Shown: piece after piece, positions 5,871 to 13,683 of the stretch
How the letters are laid out: each line of letters starts with the position of its first letter
How positions within the stretch are numbered: position 1 is the stretch's first letter
Source of the DNA: Clostridia bacterium
Lineage (GTDB): Bacteria > Bacillota > Clostridia > Christensenellales > CAG-138
NCBI GenBank assembly: GCA_016296415.1
Contig: JAEDJH010000025.1
Location: 1 to 20,991 of the forward strand
Reading direction: 5' to 3'
DNA length: 20,991 nt
Made by a program: the position numbers and the translations under genes
Notes under the pieces: generated by a model
Seen by the model: only the letters and a program-made list of their open reading frames with translations
Told to the model about the DNA's origin: nothing
Databases searched by the model: none

Positions 5871-7172
5871 ATGTTTGAAAAAGCTCCCGAATCCAAAAGC
5901 ATCAAAGGGACGGACGGCGCAGCCCGTGTGCTGAACTTTCGCCCTCTGCCCGTTGCGGCACTGGGATTTTTTACGGGAATACTCATAGGTAATGAATTTA
6001 AGGGTACGCCGCTGTTTTTTGCGGTGTGCCTTTTTTGTGTGCTTGCTTCGGCAGCGGCGGGGTATTTGGGGCAAAAAGGGAGCGAAGGGAGTATTGCTTC
6101 GGCAAACGACCTTCGGGTCTATGCGCTGCTTTTGGCGGCGATGCTTCTGGGTGCGCTTCGCATCTATGCCTACCCTGACGGCGATGCAAACGGCTTTGTT
6201 TCGCTCCTGCTCGGAGACAGGGCGATGGAAACAGTAATGCGCCTGAGAAGCACGCTGACCGAACGCATAACGGGGCTTTACGGGGACAACGGCGGTTATA
6301 TAGCGGCGATAGCGCTGGGCGATACAAGCGGAATAGACTACTCAAATCTGAGTGCGCTGCGAAGCGCCGGAATTGCACACATATTCGCCGTTTCGGGGCT
6401 GCATGTGGGCATAATGGCGGGCGCCGTTTCCGCAGTCATCCCGAAAAGCTTTGTCAAAACACGGCTTGCGGTGACGGCGGTATTTTTGTATTGCTACTGT
6501 GCACTGTGCCTGTTTTCAGCATCCGTTGTGCGTGCGGCGGTCATGTTCGTCACGATGCTTGCGGCAAAGCTTTTTTCAAGGCGCTATGATATGCCGTCCT
6601 CCGCCGCACTTGCCGCAATGCTGATACTTGCGGTCAGCCCGAATCAGGCGGTAAAGCCCGGCTTTTTGCTGTCGTTTTCGGCGGTGGCGGGAATAATGCT
6701 GCTTGCGGGGCGAATCGGGTATATTTTAAGGGGACTCGGCAGTTTTCTTTCCTCGACGCTTTCCGTCAGCATTGCCGCAACGCTGGGCACTGCAATGCCG
6801 TCGATATACTTTTTCGGGAGATTTTCCGTGCTCGGGCTTGCGGCAAACATAATAACCGTGCCGCTTGTGCCGTTTGTGCTGATACCCGGGCTCATATCGG
6901 CACTGATATGCGAAATACTGCCCTTTGCGGCAGAGTTTCTTGCATGGGCGTCGGGCGGTCTTTTGAACTTTATACTGGAATATGTATTTGCGCTTTCGGA
7001 CATAAAATGGTGCAGTATAGACGTTGCCATGACCTCTGAGCTTGTTTGCTTTGCATGGTTCGTGCCTATGCTCATCGCTTCTCCGCTTTGTATGCTCAGT
7101 GCCTCCAAAAGGCACAGGGCGCTTATTGTTTCGGCTGCGGCGGTCGCTGTGCTTTTGATATTCAGCCTGTAA
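5871..7172 (+). CDS. comEC: ComEC/Rec2-type membrane protein, permease core only
   Basis: 433 residues. The competence-domain signature HIFAVSGLHVGIM is at residues 170-182, preceded by IALGDTSGIDY and followed by several membrane helices as in the ComEC channel that passes single-stranded DNA during natural transformation. Full ComEC proteins (about 750 residues in B. subtilis) also have an extracellular OB-fold (DUF4131) and a C-terminal metallo-beta-lactamase domain. Here the sequence jumps from two or three N-terminal helices straight to the pre-competence segment, and it stops after the helices with no HxHxDH motif. The ATG is one base after the ridA stop with no visible ribosome binding site, so translation is probably coupled. 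No comEA is nearby. Confidence 0.85.
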   Translation: MFEKAPESKSIKGTDGAARVLNFRPLPVAALGFFTGILIGNEFKGTPLFFAVCLFCVLASAAAGYLGQKGSEGSIASANDLRVYALLLAAMLLGALRIYAYPDGDANGFVSLLLGDRAMETVMRLRSTLTERITGLYGDNGGYIAAIALGDTSGIDYSNLSALRSAGIAHIFAVSGLHVGIMAGAVSAVIPKSFVKTRLAVTAVFLYCYCALCLFSASVVRAAVMFVTMLAAKLFSRRYDMPSSAALAAMLILAVSPNQAVKPGFLLSFSAVAGIMLLAGRIGYILRGLGSFLSSTLSVSIAATLGTAMPSIYFFGRFSVLGLAANIITVPLVPFVLIPGLISALICEILPFAAEFLAWASGGLLNFILEYVFALSDIKWCSIDVAMTSELVCFAWFVPMLIASPLCMLSASKRHRALIVSAAAVAVLLIFSL

Positions 7173-7201
7173 AAAAGGAACGATGCGTTTTGCACCGTCC
7201 C
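7171..7201 (-). terminator. intrinsic terminator of pgk-tpiA
   Basis: On the minus strand GGGACGGTGC pairs with GCATCGTTCC over ten positions (two of them G-U) across the loop AAAAC, followed by TTTTTT. The T run overlaps the comEC stop codon on the other strand. On the plus strand the two G-U pairs become A-C mismatches and no T run follows, so it acts in one direction. Confidence 0.85.
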
Positions 7202-7222
7202 GTAGGTTTGAAATATGGGGAA

Positions 7223-7978
7223 TTATTGCTCGTCGCAGCGCACGACCCTGGCAAAGTCCTCCGCCTTGAGGCTTGCTCCGCCGATGAGCCCGCCGTCGAT
7301 GTCGGGCATAGCCATCAGCGATGCGGCGTTTTTCGGATTCATGCTTCCGCCGTACTGTATCCTGACGGCTGCGGCGGCTTCGGCGCCGAACCGCTCCGCA
7401 ACGGTTTGGCGGATCATAGCCACGGTCTCCTCGGCCATTTCTGCGGTTGCGGTCTTGCCCGTGCCGATTGCCCATATAGGCTCGTAGGCGATGATTATCG
7501 AGGCGACCTCCGCTTCGCTCATGCCGTTGAGTGCGGCCCTGACCTGCGAGGAAATAAACGCATTCGTTTCGCCACCTTCACGCTGCTCAAGGCTTTCGCC
7601 GACGCAGATTATCGGGGTTATGCCGTTGTCGAGGGCGGCCCTTGCACGCATATTTACAGTTTTATCGGTTTCGCCGAAGTACTGCCTGCGCTCGCTGTGA
7701 CCGACGATAGCGTATTCAACTCCGAAGAATTTGAGCATATCCGCAGAAATTTCCCCGGTGAATGCGCCGCTTTTTGCCCAGTGGATGTTCTGAACGCCGA
7801 GATGGATATTAGTGCCTCCGATCAGCTTCTTTGCAGGGCAAAGTGCGGTGAAAGGCGGGCAGATAACCACGTCGCATTTTGCATCCTTTAACAGCGGGAT
7901 AAGCTCCGAAAAAAGCTCCTTTGCCTCCTCGGGCGTTTTGTTCATCTTCCAGTTGCCGGCGATGATGGGTTTACGCAT
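7223..7978 (-). CDS. tpiA: triosephosphate isomerase
   Basis: A 251-residue TIM-barrel enzyme that interconverts dihydroxyacetone phosphate and glyceraldehyde 3-phosphate in glycolysis. Active-site residues are all present: N9 and K11 in GNWKMNK, H94 in IVGHSERRQYFGE and E166 in AYEPIWAIGTGKTA, which also contains the mobile loop. The phosphate-binding IQYGGSMNPKNA is near the C-terminus. AGGAGG lies eight bases before the ATG. It follows pgk by 22 bases on the same strand and ends in a good terminator. gapA, gpmI and eno, often in the same cluster, are not in this window. Confidence 0.98.
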   Translation of the reverse strand: MRKPIIAGNWKMNKTPEEAKELFSELIPLLKDAKCDVVICPPFTALCPAKKLIGGTNIHLGVQNIHWAKSGAFTGEISADMLKFFGVEYAIVGHSERRQYFGETDKTVNMRARAALDNGITPIICVGESLEQREGGETNAFISSQVRAALNGMSEAEVASIIIAYEPIWAIGTGKTATAEMAEETVAMIRQTVAERFGAEAAAAVRIQYGGSMNPKNAASLMAMPDIDGGLIGGASLKAEDFARVVRCDEQ

Positions 7979-8000
7979 AGTTTGCTCCTCCTGTAATGAA

Positions 8001-9188
8001 TTATTTATCGTTGAGAGCCGCGATACCGGGAAGCACCTTGCCCTCGAGAAGCTCGAGGCTTGCGCCGCCGCCGGTGGAGATATGGCTCATGTCGTCGTCA
8101 AGACCGCATTCCTTTACCGCAGAGGCGGAGTCGCCGCCGCCGATTATGGTCACGCCGGGGCAATCCGCACAGGCCCTTGCAACGGCTTCGGTGCCCTTTG
8201 CGAATGCGGGGAACTCAAACACGCCCATGGGACCGTTCCATATAACGGTTGCCGCAGGGAGTATTTCCGCCCTGAAAAGCTCGCGGGTCTTTTCGCCTAT
8301 GTCGAGTCCCTGCCAGCCGTCGGGGATGGCGTTTGAGGGAACGGTCATGTGCTCGGCATCCTTGTCGAACGCCCTTGCAACGACGGTGTCAACCGGCAAA
8401 AGCAGCTTGACGCCCTTTTCCTTTGCATAGGTCAGAAGCTCTGCGGCGAGGTCGATGTTGTCCTTGTCCAAAAGCGAGTCGCCGATGTTGAGACCCTGCG
8501 CCTTGAAAAAGGTGTATGCCATGCCGCCGCCTATCAAAAGGGTGTCGCACTTTTCAAGCAGGTTTTTGATAACGCCTATTTTGTCGCCGACCTTTGCGCC
8601 GCCCATTATCGCAACGAACGGACGTGCGGGCTCCTCAAGCGCACCCATCAGGAAGTTAAGCTCCTTTTCGATGAGGAAGCCTGCGGCTGCGGGCAGGAAC
8701 TTTGCAACGCCCTCGGTGGATGCGTGGGCACGGTGAACGGTGCCGAAAGCATCGGAAACGTAAAGCTCCGCCATGGACGCAAGCTCCCTGGCAAAGTTTT
8801 CGTCGTTGTCCGTTTCCTCTTTATGGAAGCGCACGTTTTCAAGAAGGAGAACTTCGCCGTCCTTCAATGCGGCGGCCTTTGCCTTTGCGTCGGCGCCGAT
8901 GACGTCCTCGGCGAAAATAACGTTCGTTTCGGGGAGAAGCTCGGCGAGCCTCCTTGCGACGGGGGCGAGCGAGTATTTGGGGTCAAACGCTCCCTTGGGT
9001 CTGCCAAGATGCGAGCAGAGGATGACCTTTGCGCCGGCGTTGAGCAGATATTTTATCGTGGGCAGGGCCGCAGCGATGCGCTTGTCGTCGGTGATATTGA
9101 GCTCATCGTCGAGCGGAACGTTGAAGTCCACACGCACGAGGACCCTCTTTGAAGTGACGTCGAAATCCTTTACGGTAAGTTTTGCCAT
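8001..9188 (-). CDS. pgk: phosphoglycerate kinase
   Basis: A 395-residue two-lobed kinase making ATP from 1,3-bisphosphoglycerate and ADP. The N-terminal lobe has the substrate motifs VRVDFNVPL and SHLGRPKG and the HRAHAST loop; the C-terminal lobe has NGPMGVFE and the nucleotide-binding GGGDSASAV near residues 350-358. The length is standard. GGAGGT sits six bases before the ATG. First gene of the pgk-tpiA operon, with its own promoter at 9218-9245. Confidence 0.98.
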   Translation of the reverse strand: MAKLTVKDFDVTSKRVLVRVDFNVPLDDELNITDDKRIAAALPTIKYLLNAGAKVILCSHLGRPKGAFDPKYSLAPVARRLAELLPETNVIFAEDVIGADAKAKAAALKDGEVLLLENVRFHKEETDNDENFARELASMAELYVSDAFGTVHRAHASTEGVAKFLPAAAGFLIEKELNFLMGALEEPARPFVAIMGGAKVGDKIGVIKNLLEKCDTLLIGGGMAYTFFKAQGLNIGDSLLDKDNIDLAAELLTYAKEKGVKLLLPVDTVVARAFDKDAEHMTVPSNAIPDGWQGLDIGEKTRELFRAEILPAATVIWNGPMGVFEFPAFAKGTEAVARACADCPGVTIIGGGDSASAVKECGLDDDMSHISTGGGASLELLEGKVLPGIAALNDK

Positions 9189-9217
9189 GGTTTTACCTCC
9201 GATTTACTGATATGCTT

Positions 9218-9245
9218 ATTTTACCACATTGCATTTTCTTTACAA
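9218..9245 (-). promoter_or_regulatory. promoter of pgk-tpiA
   Basis: On the minus strand TTGTAA (9240-9245) and TAAAAT (9218-9223) are 16 bases apart, in an AT-rich tract unlike the coding DNA around it. A short leader with GGAGGT precedes the pgk ATG. Confidence 0.75.
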
Positions 9246-9299
9246 CCTTATTTAAATAAATGTTTTTACAAAGGTATGCGGCATAAAAGCAGAAATTGC

Positions 9300-9330
9300 T
9301 TGACGAACGCATATACCGTGATTGTATAAT
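9300..9330 (+). promoter_or_regulatory. candidate promoter of the aldo/keto reductase gene
   Basis: A perfect TATAAT at 9325-9330 lies 19 bases after TTGACG (9300-9305). The -35 is good but the spacing is long, so the promoter may be weak or aided by an activator. Confidence 0.6.
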
Positions 9331-9364
9331 GTAATCAAGGAAACTGTCGGAGGTATTGAGAACC

Positions 9365-10486
9365 ATGAAAAAACTCGGCTTCGGACTTATGAGACTGCCG
9401 CTTACTGACAAAACGGACTCCAAGAGCATAGACATTGAGGCGCTCAAAAAAATGGCGGATGCCTTTATCGAAAACGGCTTTTGCTATTTTGACACCGCAT
9501 ACGTATATCACGGCGGTGAAAGCGAGAGGGCGTTCGGTGAGGCGGTTGCAAAGCGTCATCCCCGTGACAGCTTCAAGGTTGCGACCAAAATGCCCGTATT
9601 CTCCATAAGCACGGAGGAGGATCTGGAGCGGGTGTTCAACGAACAGCTTGAAAGATGCGCCGTTGATTACTTCGATTATTATCTTCTGCATAACTTGGCC
9701 GGAGCAAACTATGAAAAGGCGGAGGCGCTCCATGCCTTTGAGTTTGTGGAGAGGAAAAAGGCGGAGGGGCGCATAAAGCATTGGGGCTTTTCCGCACACG
9801 ACACGGCGGACAGGATAGACCTTATGCTCACACGCCACCCCGGGGCGGAGTTTGTCCAGCTTCAGATAAACTATCTCGACTGGGACAACATCGGCATACA
9901 GTCGAGGCTGTGCTACGAAACGGCGGTAAAGCACGGCAAGAAGGTGATCGTTATGGAACCCGTAAAGGGTGGAATGCTTGCAAACCTTCCCGAAAAGGCG
10001 AAGGAGCTTCTGCTTGCCGGCAATCCCGATATGTCGGCGGCATCGTGGGCGATAAGATATGCGGCGAGCCTTGACGAGGTTATGATGGTTTTAAGCGGAA
10101 TGTCAAACGACGAGCAGCTTGAGGACAATATGTCCTACATGAAGGAATTTAAGCCGCTCGACGAGAGTGAGAAAAAGACGCTTGAAAGTGCCGTCCAGAG
10201 CATAAACGAGGCGGTAAGCATACAGTGTACGGGCTGTGCATACTGCGTCGATGGCTGCCCGATGAATATTGCAATACCCGACTACTTTGCGCTTTACAAT
10301 ACCGAAAAGCAGGAGTTCGGCAAGGGTATAGCTTCCCAAAGGGGCTATTACCGCCTCATCTCGACCCGCAGGGGCAAGGCCTCCGAGTGCATAGAGTGCG
10401 GCCAATGCGAGGCGGAATGCCCGCAGCACCTGAAGATAACCGAGCTGCTGAAAAACGTTGCCGAAACGTTTGAGGTAAAGAACTGA
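9365..10486 (+). CDS. aldo/keto reductase with C-terminal 2x[4Fe-4S] domain
   Basis: 373 residues. Residues 1 to about 270 form an aldo/keto reductase barrel with the catalytic tetrad D43, Y48, K75 and H109 (FDTAYVYHG, ATKMP, LLHN), so an NAD(P)H-linked carbonyl reduction is likely. The last 90 residues carry two CxxCxxCxxxCP motifs, CTGCAYCVDGCP and CIECGQCEAECP, each expected to bind a [4Fe-4S] cluster. This fusion is common in anaerobic bacteria, but the substrate is unknown. I chose ATG 9365 over TTG 9356: GGAGG (9349-9353) is 11 bases from the ATG but only two from the TTG. Divergent from pgk; no terminator before the next gene. Confidence 0.93.
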   Translation: MKKLGFGLMRLPLTDKTDSKSIDIEALKKMADAFIENGFCYFDTAYVYHGGESERAFGEAVAKRHPRDSFKVATKMPVFSISTEEDLERVFNEQLERCAVDYFDYYLLHNLAGANYEKAEALHAFEFVERKKAEGRIKHWGFSAHDTADRIDLMLTRHPGAEFVQLQINYLDWDNIGIQSRLCYETAVKHGKKVIVMEPVKGGMLANLPEKAKELLLAGNPDMSAASWAIRYAASLDEVMMVLSGMSNDEQLEDNMSYMKEFKPLDESEKKTLESAVQSINEAVSIQCTGCAYCVDGCPMNIAIPDYFALYNTEKQEFGKGIASQRGYYRLISTRRGKASECIECGQCEAECPQHLKITELLKNVAETFEVKN

Positions 10487-10526
10487 GCGTTTTGAATATG
10501 TCACAGTTTATTAACCTGCGCCTTTA

Positions 10527-10554
10527 TTGCAATATGACGGCGTTGTGATATACT
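10527..10554 (+). promoter_or_regulatory. promoter of the foldase-rqcP operon
   Basis: TTGCAA (10527-10532) and TATACT (10549-10554) are 16 bases apart, with a TGA extended -10 element directly upstream of TATACT. Confidence 0.68.
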
Positions 10555-10595
10555 GTGATGTGATCGAGTTAAACATTTAAGGAGATTTATTGTTG

Positions 10596-11987
10596 ATGAA
10601 GAAAATTATTCGCATTGCGGCCATGCTTGCCGCCATACTTTGCTTTGCTGCGGCGATGACCGGCTGCAGGCTCGACGACGGAAGTGCCAAACCGAACGAC
10701 GACACCGTAATAGCCACCGTGGGCGATAAAACGCTGACATACGGCGAATTTGCTGCCGCATTCGAGATGTACAAGGTCATGTGGGAAAACTATGGCTACA
10801 ACATGACGGGTACCAGAGAGGATCTTGAAACGTTCCAGGATTCCATTCTCGATATGCTTGTCGGCACGCTGGCGGTTATTCACCGCGGCGAGGAGCTTGG
10901 CATTTTGGATTTGAACGCCGAACAGCAGGCGGAGCTTCAAAAGAGGATCGACGACGAAATAACCTACATATACGACTATTACACCGATATAGCCGAGGAG
11001 GAGGGCGCAGAGGATATTGACGCCCGTGTTGAGCAGCTTATCGCCGAGGAAGCCGAGTATTACGCTGCGGGAATGACGGTCGAGGAGTATCTTGATTATA
11101 TCGAAAAGAGCGTAAAGGAAAGCTATTTCACCGAGATAGTCAAGGATGCAATGCTTGCCGACTTTGAAGTTACGGACGCCGACGTTGAGGAATGGTACAA
11201 CAAGGCCGTTGAGGACGAAAAGAGCGTATATGACGAGGATCCGGGTGCATTCAAGGATTCGATGGAATATTACGAGATATACGGCGGCGAGCCCGTGACC
11301 TATGTTCCCGAGGGATACAGCAGGGTTATGCACATACTCGTAACGTTCGGCGAAACCACCGACGAGTATGAGGAGCTTGAAAACAAAATGGAGGAGCTTG
11401 CGCTCGAATACGGCAGGCTCTCGCTCGAGGATATGGCCGCCGGCACGGACGGCAATGCGGCCCGCCTTGCGGAAATAGCCGCCGAGTACAACGGGTTTGC
11501 CGATGAATATGCCCAAATGCAGGATGAGCTTTTCGGCGAGGCAAAGGCGAAGATAGAGGCGGCATACGCCGAGCTTGAAGGCGGAAAGGCGTTTGCCGAC
11601 GTCATGAAGGAATACACCGAGGACGCCGACTTCACCTCCTATGACATATTCATGAAAAAGGGTATGCTCATAAGCGAGAACGAAAGCTACGTCGATTGGT
11701 CGGACAGTATCAAGGAAAAATTCTTTGCGCTTTCCGTCGGCGAGTACAGCGAGATATTCCGTGACGATGACGGTTATCACATCCTGTACTACTTTGCGGA
11801 CGAAAAGCCGGGCGCCGTTGCCGTTGACAGCATAAGGGAGGCCATAATCGAGTCGCTCGGAAACGTCCTTCGCGACGAGGAATGGACGGCAATAACCGAG
11901 GCGTGGCTCGACGACGATTCCGTCGTTATATATAGGGAGCTTATCCGGCAGGTAGGCATAGAGGATCTTCAGGAGGAAGCCGAATAA
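10596..11987 (+). CDS. parvulin-type peptidyl-prolyl isomerase lipoprotein (PrsA/SurA-like)
   Basis: 463 residues. The signal peptide ends in lipobox MTGC with C24 as the lipid site, so this is an extracytoplasmic foldase. It has an N-terminal SurA/PrsA-like helical region (VATVGDKTLTYGEFAAAFE), and a parvulin domain that opens with YSRVMHILV (H246) and resumes at about 316 with KIEAAYAELEGGKAFADVMKEYTED, ending GEYSEIFRDDDGYHILYYF. Between these lies an acidic, helical stretch of about 64 residues that ordinary parvulins lack. The whole protein is very acidic. Start: ATG 10596 has GGAG 11 bases upstream; TTG at 10593 or 10590 is also possible. rqcP starts two bases after the stop. Confidence 0.85.
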   Translation: MKKIIRIAAMLAAILCFAAAMTGCRLDDGSAKPNDDTVIATVGDKTLTYGEFAAAFEMYKVMWENYGYNMTGTREDLETFQDSILDMLVGTLAVIHRGEELGILDLNAEQQAELQKRIDDEITYIYDYYTDIAEEEGAEDIDARVEQLIAEEAEYYAAGMTVEEYLDYIEKSVKESYFTEIVKDAMLADFEVTDADVEEWYNKAVEDEKSVYDEDPGAFKDSMEYYEIYGGEPVTYVPEGYSRVMHILVTFGETTDEYEELENKMEELALEYGRLSLEDMAAGTDGNAARLAEIAAEYNGFADEYAQMQDELFGEAKAKIEAAYAELEGGKAFADVMKEYTEDADFTSYDIFMKKGMLISENESYVDWSDSIKEKFFALSVGEYSEIFRDDDGYHILYYFADEKPGAVAVDSIREAIIESLGNVLRDEEWTAITEAWLDDDSVVIYRELIRQVGIEDLQEEAE

Positions 11988-11989
11988 CC

Positions 11990-12229
11990 ATGCGTCTTGA
12001 CAAATTCTTAAAGGTATCGAGGATAATCAAGCGCAGGAGCGTGGCGAATGAGGTCTGCGACATGGGCAGGGTCTTAGTAAACGGAAAGGCGGCAAAGCCC
12101 TCTGCGGATGTCAAGGTCGGCGACGTGCTCGAGCTGACCATGGGACAAAAAACCATGAAGGTGCGCATAGTGAGCGTGCAGGAGTTTGCCAGAAAAGAGG
12201 ATGCCGATTCCATGTACGAGGCACTGTAA
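11990..12229 (+). CDS. rqcP: S4-domain ribosome quality control protein RqcP
   Basis: A 79-residue protein made almost wholly of one S4 RNA-binding fold (MRLDKFLKVSRIIKRR...GRVLVNGKAAKPSADVKVGDVLEL). It matches the RqcP/YabO/Hsp15 family; in Firmicutes RqcP works with RqcH on stalled 50S subunits to add alanine tails to truncated peptides for degradation. It begins two bases after the foldase stop with GGAGG inside the end of that gene. In many Firmicutes the neighbours are mazG, HU and yabP/yabQ/divIC; here none of these follows and a strong terminator closes the operon. Confidence 0.93.
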   Translation: MRLDKFLKVSRIIKRRSVANEVCDMGRVLVNGKAAKPSADVKVGDVLELTMGQKTMKVRIVSVQEFARKEDADSMYEAL

Positions 12230-12251
12230 AACAGAAAAACGAAAATAAAAG

Positions 12252-12284
12252 CAGATTCCTTCGTTGCGAGGGAATCTGTTTTTT
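12252..12284 (+). terminator. intrinsic terminator after rqcP, possibly bidirectional
   Basis: CAGATTCCTTCG (12252-12263) pairs with CGAGGGAATCTG (12267-12278) over 12 positions with one T-G, around a TTG loop, followed by TTTTTT. On the minus strand the stem is followed by CTTTTATTTT, so it may also stop transcripts from the convergent AI-2E gene. Confidence 0.93.
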
Positions 12285-12326
12285 GTACGGTGCGGCAGAG
12301 CAGCTGCCGTTGGCTTTCGGGGTTGC

Positions 12327-13484
12327 TTAGGTGTCGGTGGTGTCGCCCGACTCGGGCGGGACGGTGGGCTCGGCGCCGCCATCCGCCGGTGCGGAGTCCT
12401 TGTCCCTGAAAAGGCGTATTTTACCCTGCCTGTGCAGACCGCTTATGAGGGCGCAGGTTATCGGAAGTATAAACAGACCGATCCCACCGAAAAGACGGGT
12501 GCCGACGACAATCGCCATGAGTGCGATAAGGGGATGTAGTCCAACCTGCTCGCCGACGATCTTCGGCTCGATTATCTGGCGCACGATCACCACGACCAGA
12601 TACACTATGCCGAGACCGACGCCCTGCCAGATATTGCCCTGTATAAAGGTGATTATCGTCCACGGCAGCAGCACCATGCCGCTTCCGACGACGGGAAGAA
12701 TGTCGAACAGGGCGATAAGCAGCGCTATCAGACCGGCGTTGTCTATGCCCACTATCAAAAGACCGATGAATATTTCGGCGAACGTAATAAGCATTATCAG
12801 CCCGTAGGACTTTATGTATTTGCCGACGGTGGAAACGATGTTCGTGTTTATGTCGTGCATAAGCGGACGCATCGTTTTCGGTATGAGCTTTGTGAGAAAG
12901 CCGGTGACCGTCTTGTAGTCGATGGTTATAAAGAAGGTCGATATGACCGTGATTATCACGCTGAGAAGTATGCTCGGGGTTTTGCCGACCAGCCTGGTGA
13001 GGGAGTCCAAAAGCCCCTCGGAAAGCTGGGTTATGAACGAAAACACCGCCGGGACGACGTTTGCCATCGCCTCCTCAAAGGCGGCGGCGGTTTCGGGGCT
13101 GAGCTGTGCGATATAGCTGTCAATTCCGGCGGCAAACTCGGTCAGCTTCGGCTGCAGCACCTCCTCGTATATACCCGGGATCCTGCCCAAGACGTTTATC
13201 AGAAACGACGTAAGCCTTATCGAAACAAAAACGAGCAGAACGCCTATCGTGCAGTAAAACAGTATGACGAGCAGTATCGAGGCGAGCTTGTTGGAAAACT
13301 TCAGCTTGCCGGTGCAAAAACGAATAACGGGCTTCAGCACCCATGATACAAGGAAGGCAATGACAAAGGGCATAACCGCAAAAATTGCATATTTTAACGC
13401 AAAATACGCCAAAAGCAGTATTATCGCAAAGTAAACGAAATTGATTATAAAGCGTTTGCGCTTTTCCGATAAAGCATCGTTCAA
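12327..13484 (-). CDS. AI-2E family (PerM-like) transporter
   Basis: 385 residues with the membrane layout of the AI-2E/PerM family: paired N-terminal helices (FAIILLLAYFALKYAIFAVMP), a long soluble amphipathic region (about 90-190), then a block of helices with the family motifs LFDILPVVGSGMVLLPW and VGEQVGLHPL. Members are linked to autoinducer-2 export or Na+/H+ antiport; the substrate here is unknown. The C-terminal tail is short, acidic and Pro/Gly-rich. I place the start at TTG 13484: AGGAGG (13493-13498) lies eight bases upstream of it, whereas the upstream GTG at 13493 overlaps that ribosome binding site and cannot use it. Confidence 0.88.
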   Translation of the reverse strand: MNDALSEKRKRFIINFVYFAIILLLAYFALKYAIFAVMPFVIAFLVSWVLKPVIRFCTGKLKFSNKLASILLVILFYCTIGVLLVFVSIRLTSFLINVLGRIPGIYEEVLQPKLTEFAAGIDSYIAQLSPETAAAFEEAMANVVPAVFSFITQLSEGLLDSLTRLVGKTPSILLSVIITVISTFFITIDYKTVTGFLTKLIPKTMRPLMHDINTNIVSTVGKYIKSYGLIMLITFAEIFIGLLIVGIDNAGLIALLIALFDILPVVGSGMVLLPWTIITFIQGNIWQGVGLGIVYLVVVIVRQIIEPKIVGEQVGLHPLIALMAIVVGTRLFGGIGLFILPITCALISGLHRQGKIRLFRDKDSAPADGGAEPTVPPESGDTTDT

Positions 13485-13516
13485 CGAATGCACCTCCTAA
13501 CGGCAGCTTACAAGCT

Positions 13517-13522
13517 ATTATA
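13517..13522 (-). promoter_or_regulatory. -10 element upstream of the AI-2E family gene
   Basis: A perfect TATAAT on the minus strand, about 33 bases before the TTG start. The best -35 at 17 bases is only TATTCA, so the promoter is probably weak. Confidence 0.5.
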
Positions 13523-13569
13523 ACCCGAAAGCGTGAAAATGAATATGAATAATTGCTTAAAATAAAATA

Positions 13570-13581
13570 TTTCCCGGGAAA
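13570..13581. repeat. 12-bp palindrome between divergent genes
   Basis: TTTCCCGGGAAA is a perfect palindrome in an AT-rich gap, 47 bases before the DUF1858 -35 and about 48 bases upstream of the opposite -10. A regulator operator is possible but unproven. The rest of the gap 13523-13627 shows nothing else. Confidence 0.4.
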
Positions 13582-13627
13582 AGGTCGAAACATAAATGTA
13601 TATTTGCCTCAAAAAACGCAAATACCA

Positions 13628-13655
13628 TTGACATAATCTGAAAATGTTATAAAAT
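13628..13655 (+). promoter_or_regulatory. promoter of the DUF1858 gene
   Basis: A perfect TTGACA (13628-13633) and TAAAAT (13650-13655) are 16 bases apart; a short leader with GGAGG (13670-13674) follows. Confidence 0.82.
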
Positions 13656-13683
13656 GTTTTCAAAAAAACGGAGGATAATAACG

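Noticed and set aside
10587..11780. 397-codon open frame on the minus strand opposite the foldase gene
   Set aside because: The foldase gene is very rich in GAG, GAA and GAC codons, whose complements contain no stops, so a long shadow frame is expected. It has no ribosome binding site or promoter and no recognisable family.
13654..13683. Ten-residue N-terminal extension of the DUF1858 protein
   Set aside because: The upstream ATG overlaps the -10 box and has no ribosome binding site; ATG 13684 has GGAGG nine bases before it.
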